From Oreohelix idahoensis (Eukaryota; Mollusca; Gastropoda; Stylommatophora; Oreohelicidae), in the NCBI GenBank assembly GCA_024509875.1, contig JAMPIV010019855.1, positions 336,090 to 400,089 of the forward strand: a stretch of DNA of 64,000 nucleotides, written 5' to 3'. Shown here in pieces: positions 32,445 to 43,894 of the stretch. Under the pieces are notes generated by a model that saw only the letters and a list, made by a program, of their open reading frames with translations, did no database searches and was not told the origin of the DNA. The position numbers were made by a program, and so were the translations under genes. The stretch's first letter is position 1. Every line of letters begins with the position of its first letter.

Positions 32445-32449
32445 TCATG
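32445..32449. repeat. Target-site duplication TCATG, left
   Basis: TCATG here and at 34739-34743 flank the 2.29-kb insert. Removing the insert and one copy restores LINE length between conserved residues Asp-Met and Ser-Val. Confidence 0.7.
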
Positions 32450-34738
32450 TGTCGTGAGAAATTCTAATCCACATATATAAATTAAAAAGTAAATGTAAAG
32501 CCTAACAAATAAATTCAATAAAAGGAAAGAAGAATGGTAAAGAACAGTGCTGTCACAATGACGGTACTCGAGATCCCCTTGTTTTCTACTTCGTCTGCAA
32601 ATTGTAACGTTTCACGTTGATAGTAAAAGCCTACTGCAGCATACACGCGTTTCCACAACACAATAAAACGTGTACTGCCTTTCTAAGAAAAACCTTGAGA
32701 TACGCAAGCTGACCTATATTTAATATTCCATTCATGTCATTTTATATACTAAGTTAACATAAACGAAAAGACAGATGAACTTAGGATAGAGAGAAGGGAG
32801 GGCTGAAAGCCGGAACGTATGCAACACTAACACGCGCCTCGCTATACAATTACTGCCATCACGCGTGTAAGGCCACATGCACTAACTTTTTTTCAAATCG
32901 ACAGTGAAAAAAAAAACAACAACTACACGACTATCCTAGAAAATACATATTTTGAACGCAGCCACTTAGCTCCCTTAAATTTGTATATTTGGGTTCCTTA
33001 GGACTTGCTGACAAATAATATGTTAAGTGTTACGCAAATAGTCTAGGAATTAACAAATTATAGCCAAAAGAAATAGTGAGGGTGTCAGACAACCCCAAAA
33101 TCAGAATCGCTCAGTGGCAGATTTTGACACCACCATTGTACGGGAAATAGGCCAACATGTTACCTCCTATTTGATTGGCGGAAAGTAAATGTAAGGCTAA
33201 ACACGATTAGTCGGGCTACAAATACTATTTTTGTTGTTAGGGGAGACGGAAGGAAGGGTACTTTTTTCAAACGCTTGTGTAAACATGGCTCGATTGGTTA
33301 GACCCGCCAATATAGTCAATTAGAAGCGTTAGTTCAGCACCACATTTTCAAATAAACTTACTAAAGAACCAGTGCGTTGAGCGCCAGTGCATATTTTTCT
33401 AAATAAAAGCCTGGGACATCGGCAGATCGAAATTGTGCTATATTCATTGCCAGTCAACGTAACTGTGTATTATTCCATGAATTGTGGTAAGCTTGATATA
33501 TTCAATATCTTTTTAATGAAAATTGAATGTAAATTGATAATTTATGTCTGTATATGTGTGTGGTTCAGTAGCGAACATGAGGCAAGGCCTATATAGTGCT
33601 CCAACCTGAACAGAAGGTGTCGGAGAAAAGTAAAACTGCATGGAATAGCCAAACAGTACACTGACACCTATCTTATTGACTAGAAAGAACTAATGCTGGA
33701 ATTGCAGAGGCGTAGTAACCATTAGGGAGGAGTATACTGGTGTAAATTGTTTCAGATGAAGCTGACAGTTGGCCTACCGCTCTGAACTCAGTGTTTGTTA
33801 TGTATTGTGTTCAGTCTGGAAATAGATTATAAATTAGTTATGAAGTAGGAGGTACAACCTTCTTGTTTCAGGGACGGTGGTCCTAAAGTTATTGAGCAGC
33901 ACCTGGTCGGAGCTTTGCTGAATCTAGAGGCTGACAGCATACTCCTGGGTCCAGATAGCGACCAGTGGGGTGTCTCCAGAACACAGGGGAGCAATCGAGC
34001 AGAGGAGTCTTTTCCTGCCGCCATCACGAAAGTTAAGCCTCTGTGGCCAGAGGAGCTCAACATTATGTGTCCCCCTCAAAACTTGACATTATAGTAAAAC
34101 TGAGGGTCAATACATTGTTTAAATTGATAGGAACGGTGAAGATTCCCCATACTATTTCCAAGATAAACAAACACTTGAAGTCATGATGACAAATAACAAC
34201 ATAGCTTGAAAAACAAAACCAGTATTACCTCATAGTACTACTACAAAACTGACACACATAGGATAATATTAATAAAATATGTCACTACAAGGTTCATATT
34301 TATAAATTCTGTACATATAAATTGTGATTACATTTGATTGTGATTCCTGGTTCACTTTGTAGTTGAATCAGGATATATATATATTAGTGAAAGTAATTAA
34401 TACATATATATTTGAACTTTTACCATTAACTCAGTTAAGATAGTCTTATAGAGTGTTAAATGTGTGTGAGTGTCACAGTGTTGTCAAGTGTGGTGGAATA
34501 AATTAAATTGTTTATCTGTCTGTTGTTGTTGTGACTTACACTTCATCATTTACATAACCCTAGACATTTAACGTAGTCATCACAATATTCCAGAATAATT
34601 CTGACTGAGGTATAAATGTGGTAGCAAGTAAGGTTATCTGTAAAACACTACACCTATTAGATACAGATACCTTCACAGCTGATCTCAGTCAGTACACTAA
34701 GTCCCCTATAAATACTTATATCATCCCATTTTACCACA
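32450..34738. mobile_element. Unclassified solo-LTR-like insertion (2289 bp)
   Basis: The sequence starts TGTCGTGAGAAATTC and ends TTTTACCACA, so it has TGT...ACA ends with a 5-bp TCATG duplication, like an LTR. It contains no convincing open frame and has an AATAAA near 34496. It does not match the family A or B LTRs by eye, although its TGTCGT start resembles the reverse of the family A LTR end. Orientation is undetermined. It may be a solo LTR of a third long-LTR family. Confidence 0.6.
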
Positions 34739-34743
34739 TCATG

Positions 34744-36515
34744 TCGTGTGGTATATATCCTGTATTGTATATATCGTTGCATATTTCTGTGATTGTATCT
34801 ATACCAAAGCTCTCCAGAGCTTCTATAATTTCAATTTTTATGTTATCCATGCCTGCTGATTTTCCTTTTTGTATCATATGAATGGCATTCTCTACTTCTG
34901 ATCTGAGAATGTTTGGGCCTTCGTTAGAATCTGGTGATGGTTTTTTACCTCTGTTGTCCTCGAATAGTTCTTTTACGTATTCTGCCCATCTGTTTGATAT
35001 GTCTTTCTCATCAAGTAATATTACACCATTTCTGTTCTTGATACAGCTTCCTCCTTGTGCAAACCGCGACCGATTTGATAATTTCTTTATTTCTTCATGC
35101 ATATCTCTTGTCATGTGTTTTGCTTCCAAGTCTTCTATTTCCTTGCATTTTGTTTCCATCTACCGTTCTTTTGCTTCTCTACACATAGTACGTATGTCAT
35201 TGTCTATTGTTTTATATTCTGGAGTGTTTTTTGCTTTCTTTCTTTCTGCCATTTTATTCAAGATGTCATCTGTCATCCAAATTTGATTTTTCTTAGACTC
35301 CATTTTAGGTAAATTTGCATTTGCTGATTGTATGCTTGTTTTTAAGCATTCCCATTTTGCGGTTGCTTTTTCTTCTGGGTTTTCTCTTCTATACTGCTCT
35401 ATGCTTTCTGTCAATAACTGTTGATATTTATTTTTGACATCGATTAAATATTTCTGTTTTATATCTGGTTGTTTCAGCGCTGATATTTCTATCTGGGGTT
35501 CCTCCTGTCTTCTGTTTCCTGCTCTTTTCAGCTTTATATTTACTTTGATGACGACTGGATTGTGATCTGAATTTATGTCGGCGCCAGGATGTGTCTTTGC
35601 ACTTGCGACACTGTTCTTAAATCTATGTTTTATCATGATATAGTCGATTTGATTTCGTGTTACATCTCCTGGGCTTTTCCATATGTATAATTTCCTTGGG
35701 TGGTGTTCAAAAAAGGTGTTACATATGACCAGCTGGTTTTCTTCACAGAACTGGATAAGTCTGTCTCCTCTATCATTTCTTGTCCCTAATCCATACTGTC
35801 CTACTGTTTTCTTGTATTTTCCTTTTCCTACTTTTGCATTCATATCACCCGTTACTATCAACACATCTGTAGATTTGACTGGTTTAAGTGTGTGTTGTAG
35901 CTCTTCATAGTATTCTTCTATTTCTTCCTCGCTGTGATCTTTAGTTGGTGCATAAGTTTGTAAGATTGATATGTTGAATGGCTTTGCTCTCATCTTTAGT
36001 AACATCATTCTGTCATTGTGTGTCCAGTATCCACATACGTATTTTTCTAACTCCTTCTTTATCAACATTCCTACCCCTCTTTCATGTTTTTCTCCTCCTG
36101 AGTGTATAAGCGTGTACTGGTCTCTTGTTATGTAGGCTGTATCCAAAAGTCTTGCCTCTGCAACTCCCAGTATATCGAGTTTCATGTCTGTTGCCTCTAA
36201 TATAAGATTGTCAAGCTTTCCTTCTCCGTTTAGAGTTCTAACATTCCATGTTCCTATTTTTAGGCTTCTCCTACTAGTTTTTAGGTGGTCTTTCTCAGAA
36301 TGCTCCCTTTCAACGGAATTTAAGGAACACTCGTCATTATGTACTTCCTTACTCATTAGAGGAGTTGCCTCTTCCCTGTTAATTTGTACAGTAGATTCTT
36401 CCCCAGGGGACAGAGTGTTCTCTACATATCGGTTCTTATCTTGTTGTTGTGATCCCATTACGTTCTGTAGGAAGTACGTGGTAAGGCCCCAATCTCTTCC
36501 ACGGTGGCTAGCCAT
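34744..36515 (-). pseudogene. LINE polyprotein, 5' half (APE endonuclease and start of RT)
   Basis: The start is the ATG at 36515. After a polar N-terminal stretch of about 80 residues comes an apurinic-type endonuclease: GTWNVRTL, VAEARLL, the YAPT strand, TGDMNAKVG and SDHNPVV with its catalytic Asp and His. A long helical linker follows. A TAG at 35160-35162 interrupts the frame; codons before and after it are collinear. The second part runs to the TCATG duplication, where the solo-LTR-like insert lies. The product would have nicked target DNA for target-primed reverse transcription, but this copy cannot make it. Confidence 0.88.
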
Positions 36516-36864
36516 TGTCTTTTTCTATGTCCGACATGCCTCTAGTGCGCCACACACTTTGCTGTTTCGCTTTGCGAGCCGTTGATCTTCTCAGATTCCT
36601 CCGCCTCACTCACCGTCTCAGTCTTTGTGTACTAGGGATGGACATTCCCTTGAGTAAGATTACTCCTACTCCACTCATGTAGTTTAGCCAGTCAGCCAAG
36701 ACTGTTGCCCGGGATGTGGCCACCGCCGTACACAAGCGGTATTCGAGGAGCCATACATGAGCTAGATAAAGAGAGGAGAACCAAATCGGATCCTGACTAT
36801 CCTAAAAATGACATGCCTGTCTCTCACCGTGAGGTACTATCCCTCTCTCTTTATCCTACATCCC

Positions 36865-36875
36865 ATAAAAAATAT
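36865..36875. repeat. LINE target-site duplication ATAAAAAATAT, 5' side
   Basis: This is the second copy of the 11-bp duplication, next to the 5' end of the LINE. Confidence 0.75.
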
Positions 36876-37839
36876 ATAAACTAACAAATACAGACAACAA
36901 CAATCAACCAAAAAATAATTAAAGAAAATAAAAAAAAATAAAACATAAAGTAGTCTCTCATAACTGCCTTGTTGTTAACAATGCGAAAAGGGATGAGAAC
37001 GCCCGGGGTTGTCCACCATTTATTGGGAAAGAGAAATGCGCGTTATTTCAACAGACGCGCAATGTAGTTGACCAGTCGAAATGCACCATGAAAAAAAGTT
37101 GCAACGATGGTGGGAAAAGATGGGGCTAACGTGACTGATAAGAGAATTCGAATGTTAATGGCGACCACAGTTTTTCAGTGGCAGCACGCCAGTTTCCCAC
37201 TCTTGTACCCATCCTTCGTTTTCCCAACCCCTCAAAGAAGAAAAGAAATGAACTTCTTCTGCTAGAGGGTGTCATTGCTGCCTGCGAGGAGGTTGTCAAA
37301 TGATCCTCAAGTTGGTCGAGCGTTGACAAGTTGCCATCGAAGTAACTGCCGCCAACAGTGTCGCCGACTTTAATTTTTCTGCTGTCAGCTGGCTCAATCG
37401 ATGAATCGGGAGACCTGAGCTTCAGATTCGCCAGGACAAACTGCTGTATTATCCTCAACTGTCGCCCTGTCTGTAACTTTATCCCTGGTCTTCGTGAACG
37501 CTGACAGACCTTGTCACGTGATTTGATTTCATCCGCTAAAGCCACCAACGTCACCATTGACTACCGGACTTGTAGAAGTCGTCGACAAACGGGCGTATGG
37601 AACATTGTCGTGATGGGGGACAAACAAATTAATCTGTATTTACAGACTATAAGAATATATGCAGCAAATGTAGATTACACTTGAAGAAACACCCATACAA
37701 GAAGTAGAATCATACATATATATTAGCAGAAATATAAATAAAGTTGGAGGGATATGCAGTGACATCAAATTTAGAATTCAAAAGAGAAGAGAAGCTTTCA
37801 TTACAATGGGGAATATAAGGAAATCAAAATAAATAAGTT
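36876..37839. other. Unassigned sequence
   Basis: This is a low-complexity A-rich stretch near 36900-36950 followed by unique-looking sequence. A 143-codon minus-strand open frame (37126-37557) shows no recognisable domain. Its start and conservation cannot be judged here, so it is not called as a gene. Confidence 0.35.
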
Positions 37840-38300
37840 CAATACAAATAATTAGAATTTTCAACTTGAATGTAAAGTCAGTATTAATGTATGGATGTGA
37901 AACATGGGAGACAACAAACACAACAATCAAGAAGTTAAAGACTTTCATAAATGGGTACTCGTGCAGAACGTAAGGATTAAAGTGGCATGACACGACTTTT
38001 CATGTGCAACTGATGACAAGAACCGGACAAGTACCAGCGGAACAGACAATGAAAGAAAGATTCTGGATATGACTCACGCTGAAGGCAAATGCTGATAGCG
38101 TTACAAGGCAGTCCTTCTTCTTGAATCCCCAGGGTAAGGCCGGTAAATGGAGATATAGGAAAACACATGGAGAAGAGAAATTGACGCACAAATGACAGGG
38201 GTAAAGAAATCATAAAACGATCTTACGTAGAAGGCACAAGTAGGACGACTTGCAAGGTACTTCTGGAAGGCCTATGCTCCACCGGTAGCTAAAGTATAAT
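37840..38300 (+). pseudogene. LINE reverse-transcriptase C-terminal relic
   Basis: The plus strand encodes a degenerate LINE C-terminus. NVKSVLMYGCETW appears around 37867-37910, then a broken segment with VPAEQTMKERFW, and the ending GRPMLH near 38280. Stops and frameshifts are frequent. It keeps the terminal GAAGGCCTATGCTCC that also occurs at 30195-30211 on the other strand. It is 5'-truncated. Its clade is not certain, although it differs from the RTE copy at 31112. Confidence 0.7.
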
Positions 38301-39345
38301 GAATAAATAAATGTACACATACTTGATCATTGTCACATCATTTGGTTCGCTCTCTTTTCTTCTCCTTCAGTATTGTTATTTTAGAGTCATTGTTTGTACT
38401 TCTTCTCCGTAATAATTCGTCTTGTCTGTTTACCTGACCATTTCTGCTGATACAGTAGACAGGTGATGCAATATTGACCGACAGCCAGGTTGGTAAAATT
38501 CTCGTGTACCAAACCTTGGCCGCGCCGATTAGCACAACGTGCGTCCAGCAAGTTTATTTAGCGTTGATATGGCGATTGGGATTTCCTAATTACTATCGTG
38601 AAGAGTCACAGCCCAGATGGTTACACGAGTATCGGTGTTTGCACAAGGACGGAGAGATAAATTACCCGTCTGCGGACATATTACAGACATGCACCTACAA
38701 GACGGAATGTTGTAATAACTTCCGGATAGAAGTGTTACAAGAACGTTATTTGTGATAATGTAGGGAGTTGTAGTGCAATCATTACCGCGAATCGACGGAT
38801 ATAACAGCTCCTTATACGGAAAATGACCTTTGAAATAACATGCAGAATTTTCCTATGAAAAAATGTTTTGAATAGACGCCATCAAACCACGCATGATTGT
38901 AAATATTGGCCGGCATTCGAGATGTAAACATAACATTTCTTATTGGAGCCTGGTCTAATAGTAAACAACAACGTGCGTGGGACGAAAGTTGTAATTTAAC
39001 CTGACACTTTCGCTGGGGTAAAGCACTGTGAAATTCAACTCGTCAAGAGACAACTAGACCAGCCTGAGTAATTACTAGAATCAGAATATCATTTATCGGA
39101 CTGGACCTTGTTTGAGAATCTTGAGCAATTATCTCCCAGGAAAACGTCAAAGGAACCTGAGGAATCTGAAACATGGAGTCAAAGTGGGAGCTTATTGTAA
39201 AGTAACGACCCAGAACACGTGTAAGAGGCATTTTCAACACGTTGCCTTAACTATTTATCTGAGCCAAAAGTCAGTCAATGATCTCAAAAACATTTTGGGG
39301 TAAGCTGTACATTTATAATTCTATATTTTGCATTATTAACACGTG

Positions 39346-39348
<3 letters not shown>
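38301..39348. other. Unassigned sequence
   Basis: I see no transposon, RNA gene or repeat here. The plus-strand open frame at 38474-38755 (93 codons) has no recognisable motif. It could be an exon fragment, but nothing supports that. Confidence 0.3.
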
Positions 39349-39424
<76 letters not shown>

Positions 39425-39440
39425 ATAGATATATCTATAT

Positions 39441-39486
<46 letters not shown>
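39349..39486. repeat. AT microsatellite
   Basis: About 138 bp of nearly pure AT dinucleotides, interrupted once around 39421-39445 by ATCTATAGAT-type variants. Confidence 0.95.
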
Positions 39487-39488
<2 letters not shown>

Positions 39489-39665
39489 ACATGCGAATAT
39501 TAATATGCGAAAATTGCTAAGTGGATGTCTTAAGTCATTTGATGCTGGCAACTTCAGCATATAGTTTGTGTCATGAGTGGTTTGCAGAGTCTGTCTGGGA
39601 CAAGACAAAAAGTCTGAGTGACGTCTGAGACAAGACAACAGTCTGAGTGAAGACGTGAAGACTGA

Positions 39666-39735
39666 GAAGATAGATGAGTTATGGTGTTGATTGTGGATGA
39701 ATTATAGCTATCAGGAGTAAAATATCAGATAATCG
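39666..39735 (+). repeat. Left arm of a 70-bp perfect inverted repeat
   Basis: The 70 bases from GAAGATAGATGAG to CAGATAATCG match the reverse complement of 43210-43279 without mismatch. Sequence on either side is unrelated by eye. Confidence 0.9.
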
Positions 39736-40808
39736 TTTTGAGTGTACTACATTCGTATGTCTCAGACAATTTCTTAAATACACTTAAACAGAGCTTTATA
39801 ATAATAAGAGGAATTTCGCTGAATTAACTCAGCTGGGGGCTTGAACGAGCTAGCGAATTATAAGATAATCCTTCACAAAAGTTGACGGAAGATATAGAGA
39901 TAACATTTGCTCAGCCTCATGCAACATTTTTCTCGCTTTCTGAATGTCTTGTGAAACTCCCTTGAGGTAGAAGCATCATTATTCTTCTATCTACAACTCT
40001 GCCAAGAGTAATTTTGTGCGAAGATAGACACCTTTCAAGACCCACATTAGTTACTCTTGAGTTTTGCCACTTTTGGACCACTACTGCAGAGCTAAGGGGG
40101 GCAACCCGTGACAGTGATGTAAAACATAAACCTGACTAAGATTTAAAACATAGGTATAGTTGTTTTTGGTTGCTGCAGGTCTATTCATTTTATCTGCACT
40201 TTTGATCACGAGGGAGAACAATTCATTCAAAAATAGCCTATACTTGATCATGTGACACAGGTTCCACATAAAAACAATTTAAAGTACCCATTCTTAAGTA
40301 TAATGGAGAAACATATGATTCAGCCAAAAACAGAATGAGTTTACAACTGATGATAGAGTTGTACGAGAGTGTATTGAGAAATAATCATGTAAGAAGTTAG
40401 ATTAGTTTGTGTCTGATTATTTCTCGTTTTTCTTCTTATCCATGTTTCTATCGTTAACACAGCATCACTACAGATGGTCCTAGTGCGACTGGACTGTTCC
40501 AAAGAATCTGGTATGCTCTTTCAGGGATTTTTGCATCAATTTATTTTCCCCCACGACACTACAAGCCCCCAGCAAGCTTGTAGGGTGTGATACTGACATC
40601 AGGTACATAAGTCTACATAGTTGTGGTCACAGCTTGAAGGTCTATCAGCAGTTGGTAAAATCTTGAAAGTCTATCAGCAGTTTGGATCATAACAGAGCTA
40701 TTTATGCATTCATTTCTCTTTTCGCCAAATGAAGCCACTCCCTCAAATGTGACTTAAAAGAAGCCAACACTAAAGCATTCATGTATTCTTGCTAAAATGG
40801 TTTCTGTA
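39736..40808. other. Unassigned sequence
   Basis: AT-rich sequence between the inverted repeat arm and the 26-bp minisatellite. No gene or recurring element was seen. Confidence 0.35.
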
Positions 40809-41068
40809 GTAATATGTTTCACAAGACGTGGTTGGTAATATGTTTCACAAGATGTGGTTGGTAATATGTTTCACAAGACGTGGTTGGTAATATGTTTCAC
40901 AAGATGTGGTTGGTAATATGTTTCACAAGATGTGGTTGGTAATATGTTTCACAAGATGTGGTTGGTAATATGTTTCACAAGATGTGGTTGGTAATATGTT
41001 TCACAAGATGTGGTTGGTAATATGTTTCACAAGATGTGGTTGGTAATATGTTTCACAAGATGTGGTTG
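40809..41068 (+). repeat. 26-bp minisatellite, ten units
   Basis: There are ten uninterrupted 26-bp units starting GTAATATGTTTCACAAGA and ending TGTGGTTG. The only variation noticed is C or T in the GACGTGG/GATGTGG position of units 1 and 3. The low divergence suggests recent expansion. Confidence 0.95.
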
Positions 41069-41434
41069 CAAGACCTAAGTAAACACTCGTATTAGCCGCA
41101 TTATATACTTGGCTGAGGCAGCAGTAGTCACTATTCGTTGTTTGACCTCCTCAGGGACCCACAGGAACTGCACAGAGTCAGAAAATATTGACCTTTCATA
41201 AATAATCTAAAGATTGTAACACTGGAACTGAAAGCTCAAAGTGCACGCCTCTTTATAGACCCGTATTCCTCAGCATGGTCCATCAAAGAAGCCACATAAT
41301 TACCATAACTATCAATGCATGTGTCTGTGTGTAAGTTGTTGTTGTTGGTATTGTTGTTGTTGTTGTTTTGTTGGTTACAAAATTGAAGCTCGGAAATGTA
41401 ACAAGCAATATACTCGTATTCTGTATAATATTAA

Positions 41435-41820
41435 CACACTCATGTATATACTGTAAACACAGTCATGTATATATTGTAAACACAGTCATGTATATACTGC
41501 AAACACAGTCAAGTATATTCTTTAAACACAGTCATGTATATACTGTAACCACAGTCATGTATATCCCGTAAACACAGTCATGTATATACTGTAAACACAG
41601 TCATATATACTGTAAACACAGTCATGTATATACTGTAAACACAGTCGTGTATATACTATAAACACAGTCGTCTATATACTGTAAATACAGTCCTGTATAT
41701 ACTGTAAACATGGTCATGTATATACTGTAAACACAGTCAAACACAGTCGTGTATATAATGTAAACACAGTCATGTATATACTGTAAACACAATCATGTAT
41801 ATACTGTAAACACAGTCATA
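41435..41820 (+). repeat. 23-bp minisatellite, about 16 units
   Basis: Units resemble ATGTATATACTGTAAACACA plus GTC, with many point variants and a few shortened units. It is more diverged than the 26-bp array upstream. Confidence 0.9.
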
Positions 41821-43209
41821 AGTTGTAAACATCGGCGTGAAGGAAAAGATAAATTCAGGGACGTACTTAAAATATTTAGCACCAAGGGCGGATCATACAT
41901 TTGGTATCCCGTCCTCATAAATGAACACACTTGCAAATATATTTTAACAGTAAGTACTGGACCAGCAGCGAGTATGTGAACTGGTCACCCAATCCCATAC
42001 AAAGTTGGACCTAGTATCGTGAACTCTCTAACACTTTACTCCCGTACGGCAGTTTCTGCAAAGGGTCTACACTTTTTACTATCATAATACAGTAGTCTCC
42101 AATGATAGTGCCGTATATGATATACTGGGCGGGGCACCTCACTACAGTATGAAGGGGATAGCCTATGGAATGTTATCAAGTTGTCCAGAAATTGGCTCGT
42201 TAAGAAAGAAAGAGACCTATTCGAGATAAGGACAAGAAGAAGAGAAGGCGAATACTCTCCACTAGATAGTGTTTTCTAATAACTTATGGGAAGTTTCATG
42301 TTTCCCTACGACATTAACCTCTGCCCTCAGATCTCGATAAAGAAAAAAAACCCAACCTGCTCTAAATGAAGGATTTTTCTTAAATGTAAATACTTAACAC
42401 AGACAGAACGAGTGATACATTAAAGAACTAGGTAATGATCAAAGCGGCTATACGATTTATTAATTAAATATATGCACATATAGGGTTAGTAGAAAGTAAA
42501 AATGATGATAATGAAAGACAATTTGCACACACAGATTAAATGTAAAATGTAGTTGATTAAGAATGAGAGTGAACCTAAGTAAATAGTGAAAGGATTATGT
42601 GATATATTAAGTGTTGCCACACTTATGTCAAATCTACACGATCTGTGAGTCTTTCAAATTTCCTCCAGTGCATGAGCGTGCGATGGTATGCCCTGACTGT
42701 CCAATGTAGATGTATGTTACGCCATGTGGATTATCTTCAAGAGGATGACGTCCTGGTGAAAGCTGTGCACATGTAGCGAGAAAGTATAAGATATAATGTC
42801 TCTCAACGTTTGGAAATCTCTCTAGCGTCAACAAACCATCAACAGTTGTCGCAGGAAAATGTCTGCTGTCTGATCTTGAAATGGCACTGGCTAGACTGGA
42901 GCTCTTCACGAAGTGATTTTCTGGTAACAGGTGGTTTTCGTTCAATGAAGCTTGTTTGAGAGAATTGACGTCGTGCACTACACGATGAGAGTAGATGAAT
43001 TCACTTCATGCACTGACGTAGTGAATATATGAATTGGGCTTTGAACTTGCTAAGTTGGCAAATCACCTTGTGTCTAAGTGATTTTGATTTGTAGACTCAT
43101 CAACTTGTGAGTATGCAATCTTCATTCAGGAAAAACGCTTTTGAGTGAGTTGAACGTTACATATAGGAGAATCAACGTGTGAGTGTTTAAACTTGACTCA
43201 GGCCACCGA
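41821..43209. other. Unassigned sequence
   Basis: No gene was seen. About 41857-41897 resembles 53921-53962; both read roughly CTTAAARTATTT, then CACCAAG and CGGATC. This marks a dispersed repeat fragment. Confidence 0.35.
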
Positions 43210-43279
43210 CGATTATCTGATATTTTACTCCTGATAGCTATAATTCATCCACAATCAACACCATAACTCATCTATCTTC
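43210..43279 (-). repeat. Right arm of the 70-bp perfect inverted repeat
   Basis: This is the exact reverse complement of 39666-39735. Confidence 0.9.
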
Positions 43280-43894
43280 TGAGAGCTGCTGAGTGAGGCG
43301 AACTTGATACATGTATATACGAATCAACTTGTGACCACTTGAAGCACATGTGAGTAAATGATGCTCTACAAACGTTTACAAACACAGACGTGGAGATCTT
43401 CCTTTAACTTAGGAAGTGTATGATGTCCTATCTTGTGAATTATGATATCTGAACGTTAGCTTTCCTAGCTTCTTTCAGGTTAGACGCCAAGCACGTAATG
43501 TGTAGACTCAGACTTCTGCTGGTCTGAAGACACAAAAATGTATTCATAAGTTTCTCATCTAATATCAATAGTTGACTTTCTTTTATTCCTCACTAACGCT
43601 TCTTCCTAGCTGATCATTCTGTTTCTAATTCTCTTATTATGATACATGGCATGAGGCGCACATGACACGTTTTAAATATATTGAGAATAAAAGTGTGTGC
43701 TCATGTAAGTCTGTAATGATGATCTAACAATCTAGATGAAAGTGAAGAATATAACTATGAATTACTTCATTATATTATCGTAGAGGGAAAACAATTTGAT
43801 TTAACTAACCAATAACGAATAAAACTAATGGAAAAACAGTCTTTCGCTCATTTAGCTAAGAGGCTAAGTGCAAAGGGTAATATTAAATAATGAA
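43280..43894. other. Unassigned sequence
   Basis: AT-rich sequence with repeated short phrases such as GAATCAACTTGTGA, also seen near 43170. No gene was recognised. Confidence 0.35.

Larger units (their letters stand above)
31112..36864 (-). mobile_element. Full-length RTE-like LINE, interrupted by a solo-LTR-like insert
   Basis: Without its 2.29-kb insert this element is about 3.46 kb. It has a 349-bp 5' region, one long endonuclease/RT frame and virtually no 3' UTR. The terminal TGATGATGA itself supplies the stop codon and is followed at once by the target duplication. This size and 3' end fit the RTE clade. Two nonsense codons and the insertion make it inactive. Confidence 0.85.

Noticed and set aside
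37126..37557. 143-codon minus-strand open frame
   Set aside because: No recognised motif, no repeat in the window, and no splice or promoter context to support it as a host exon.
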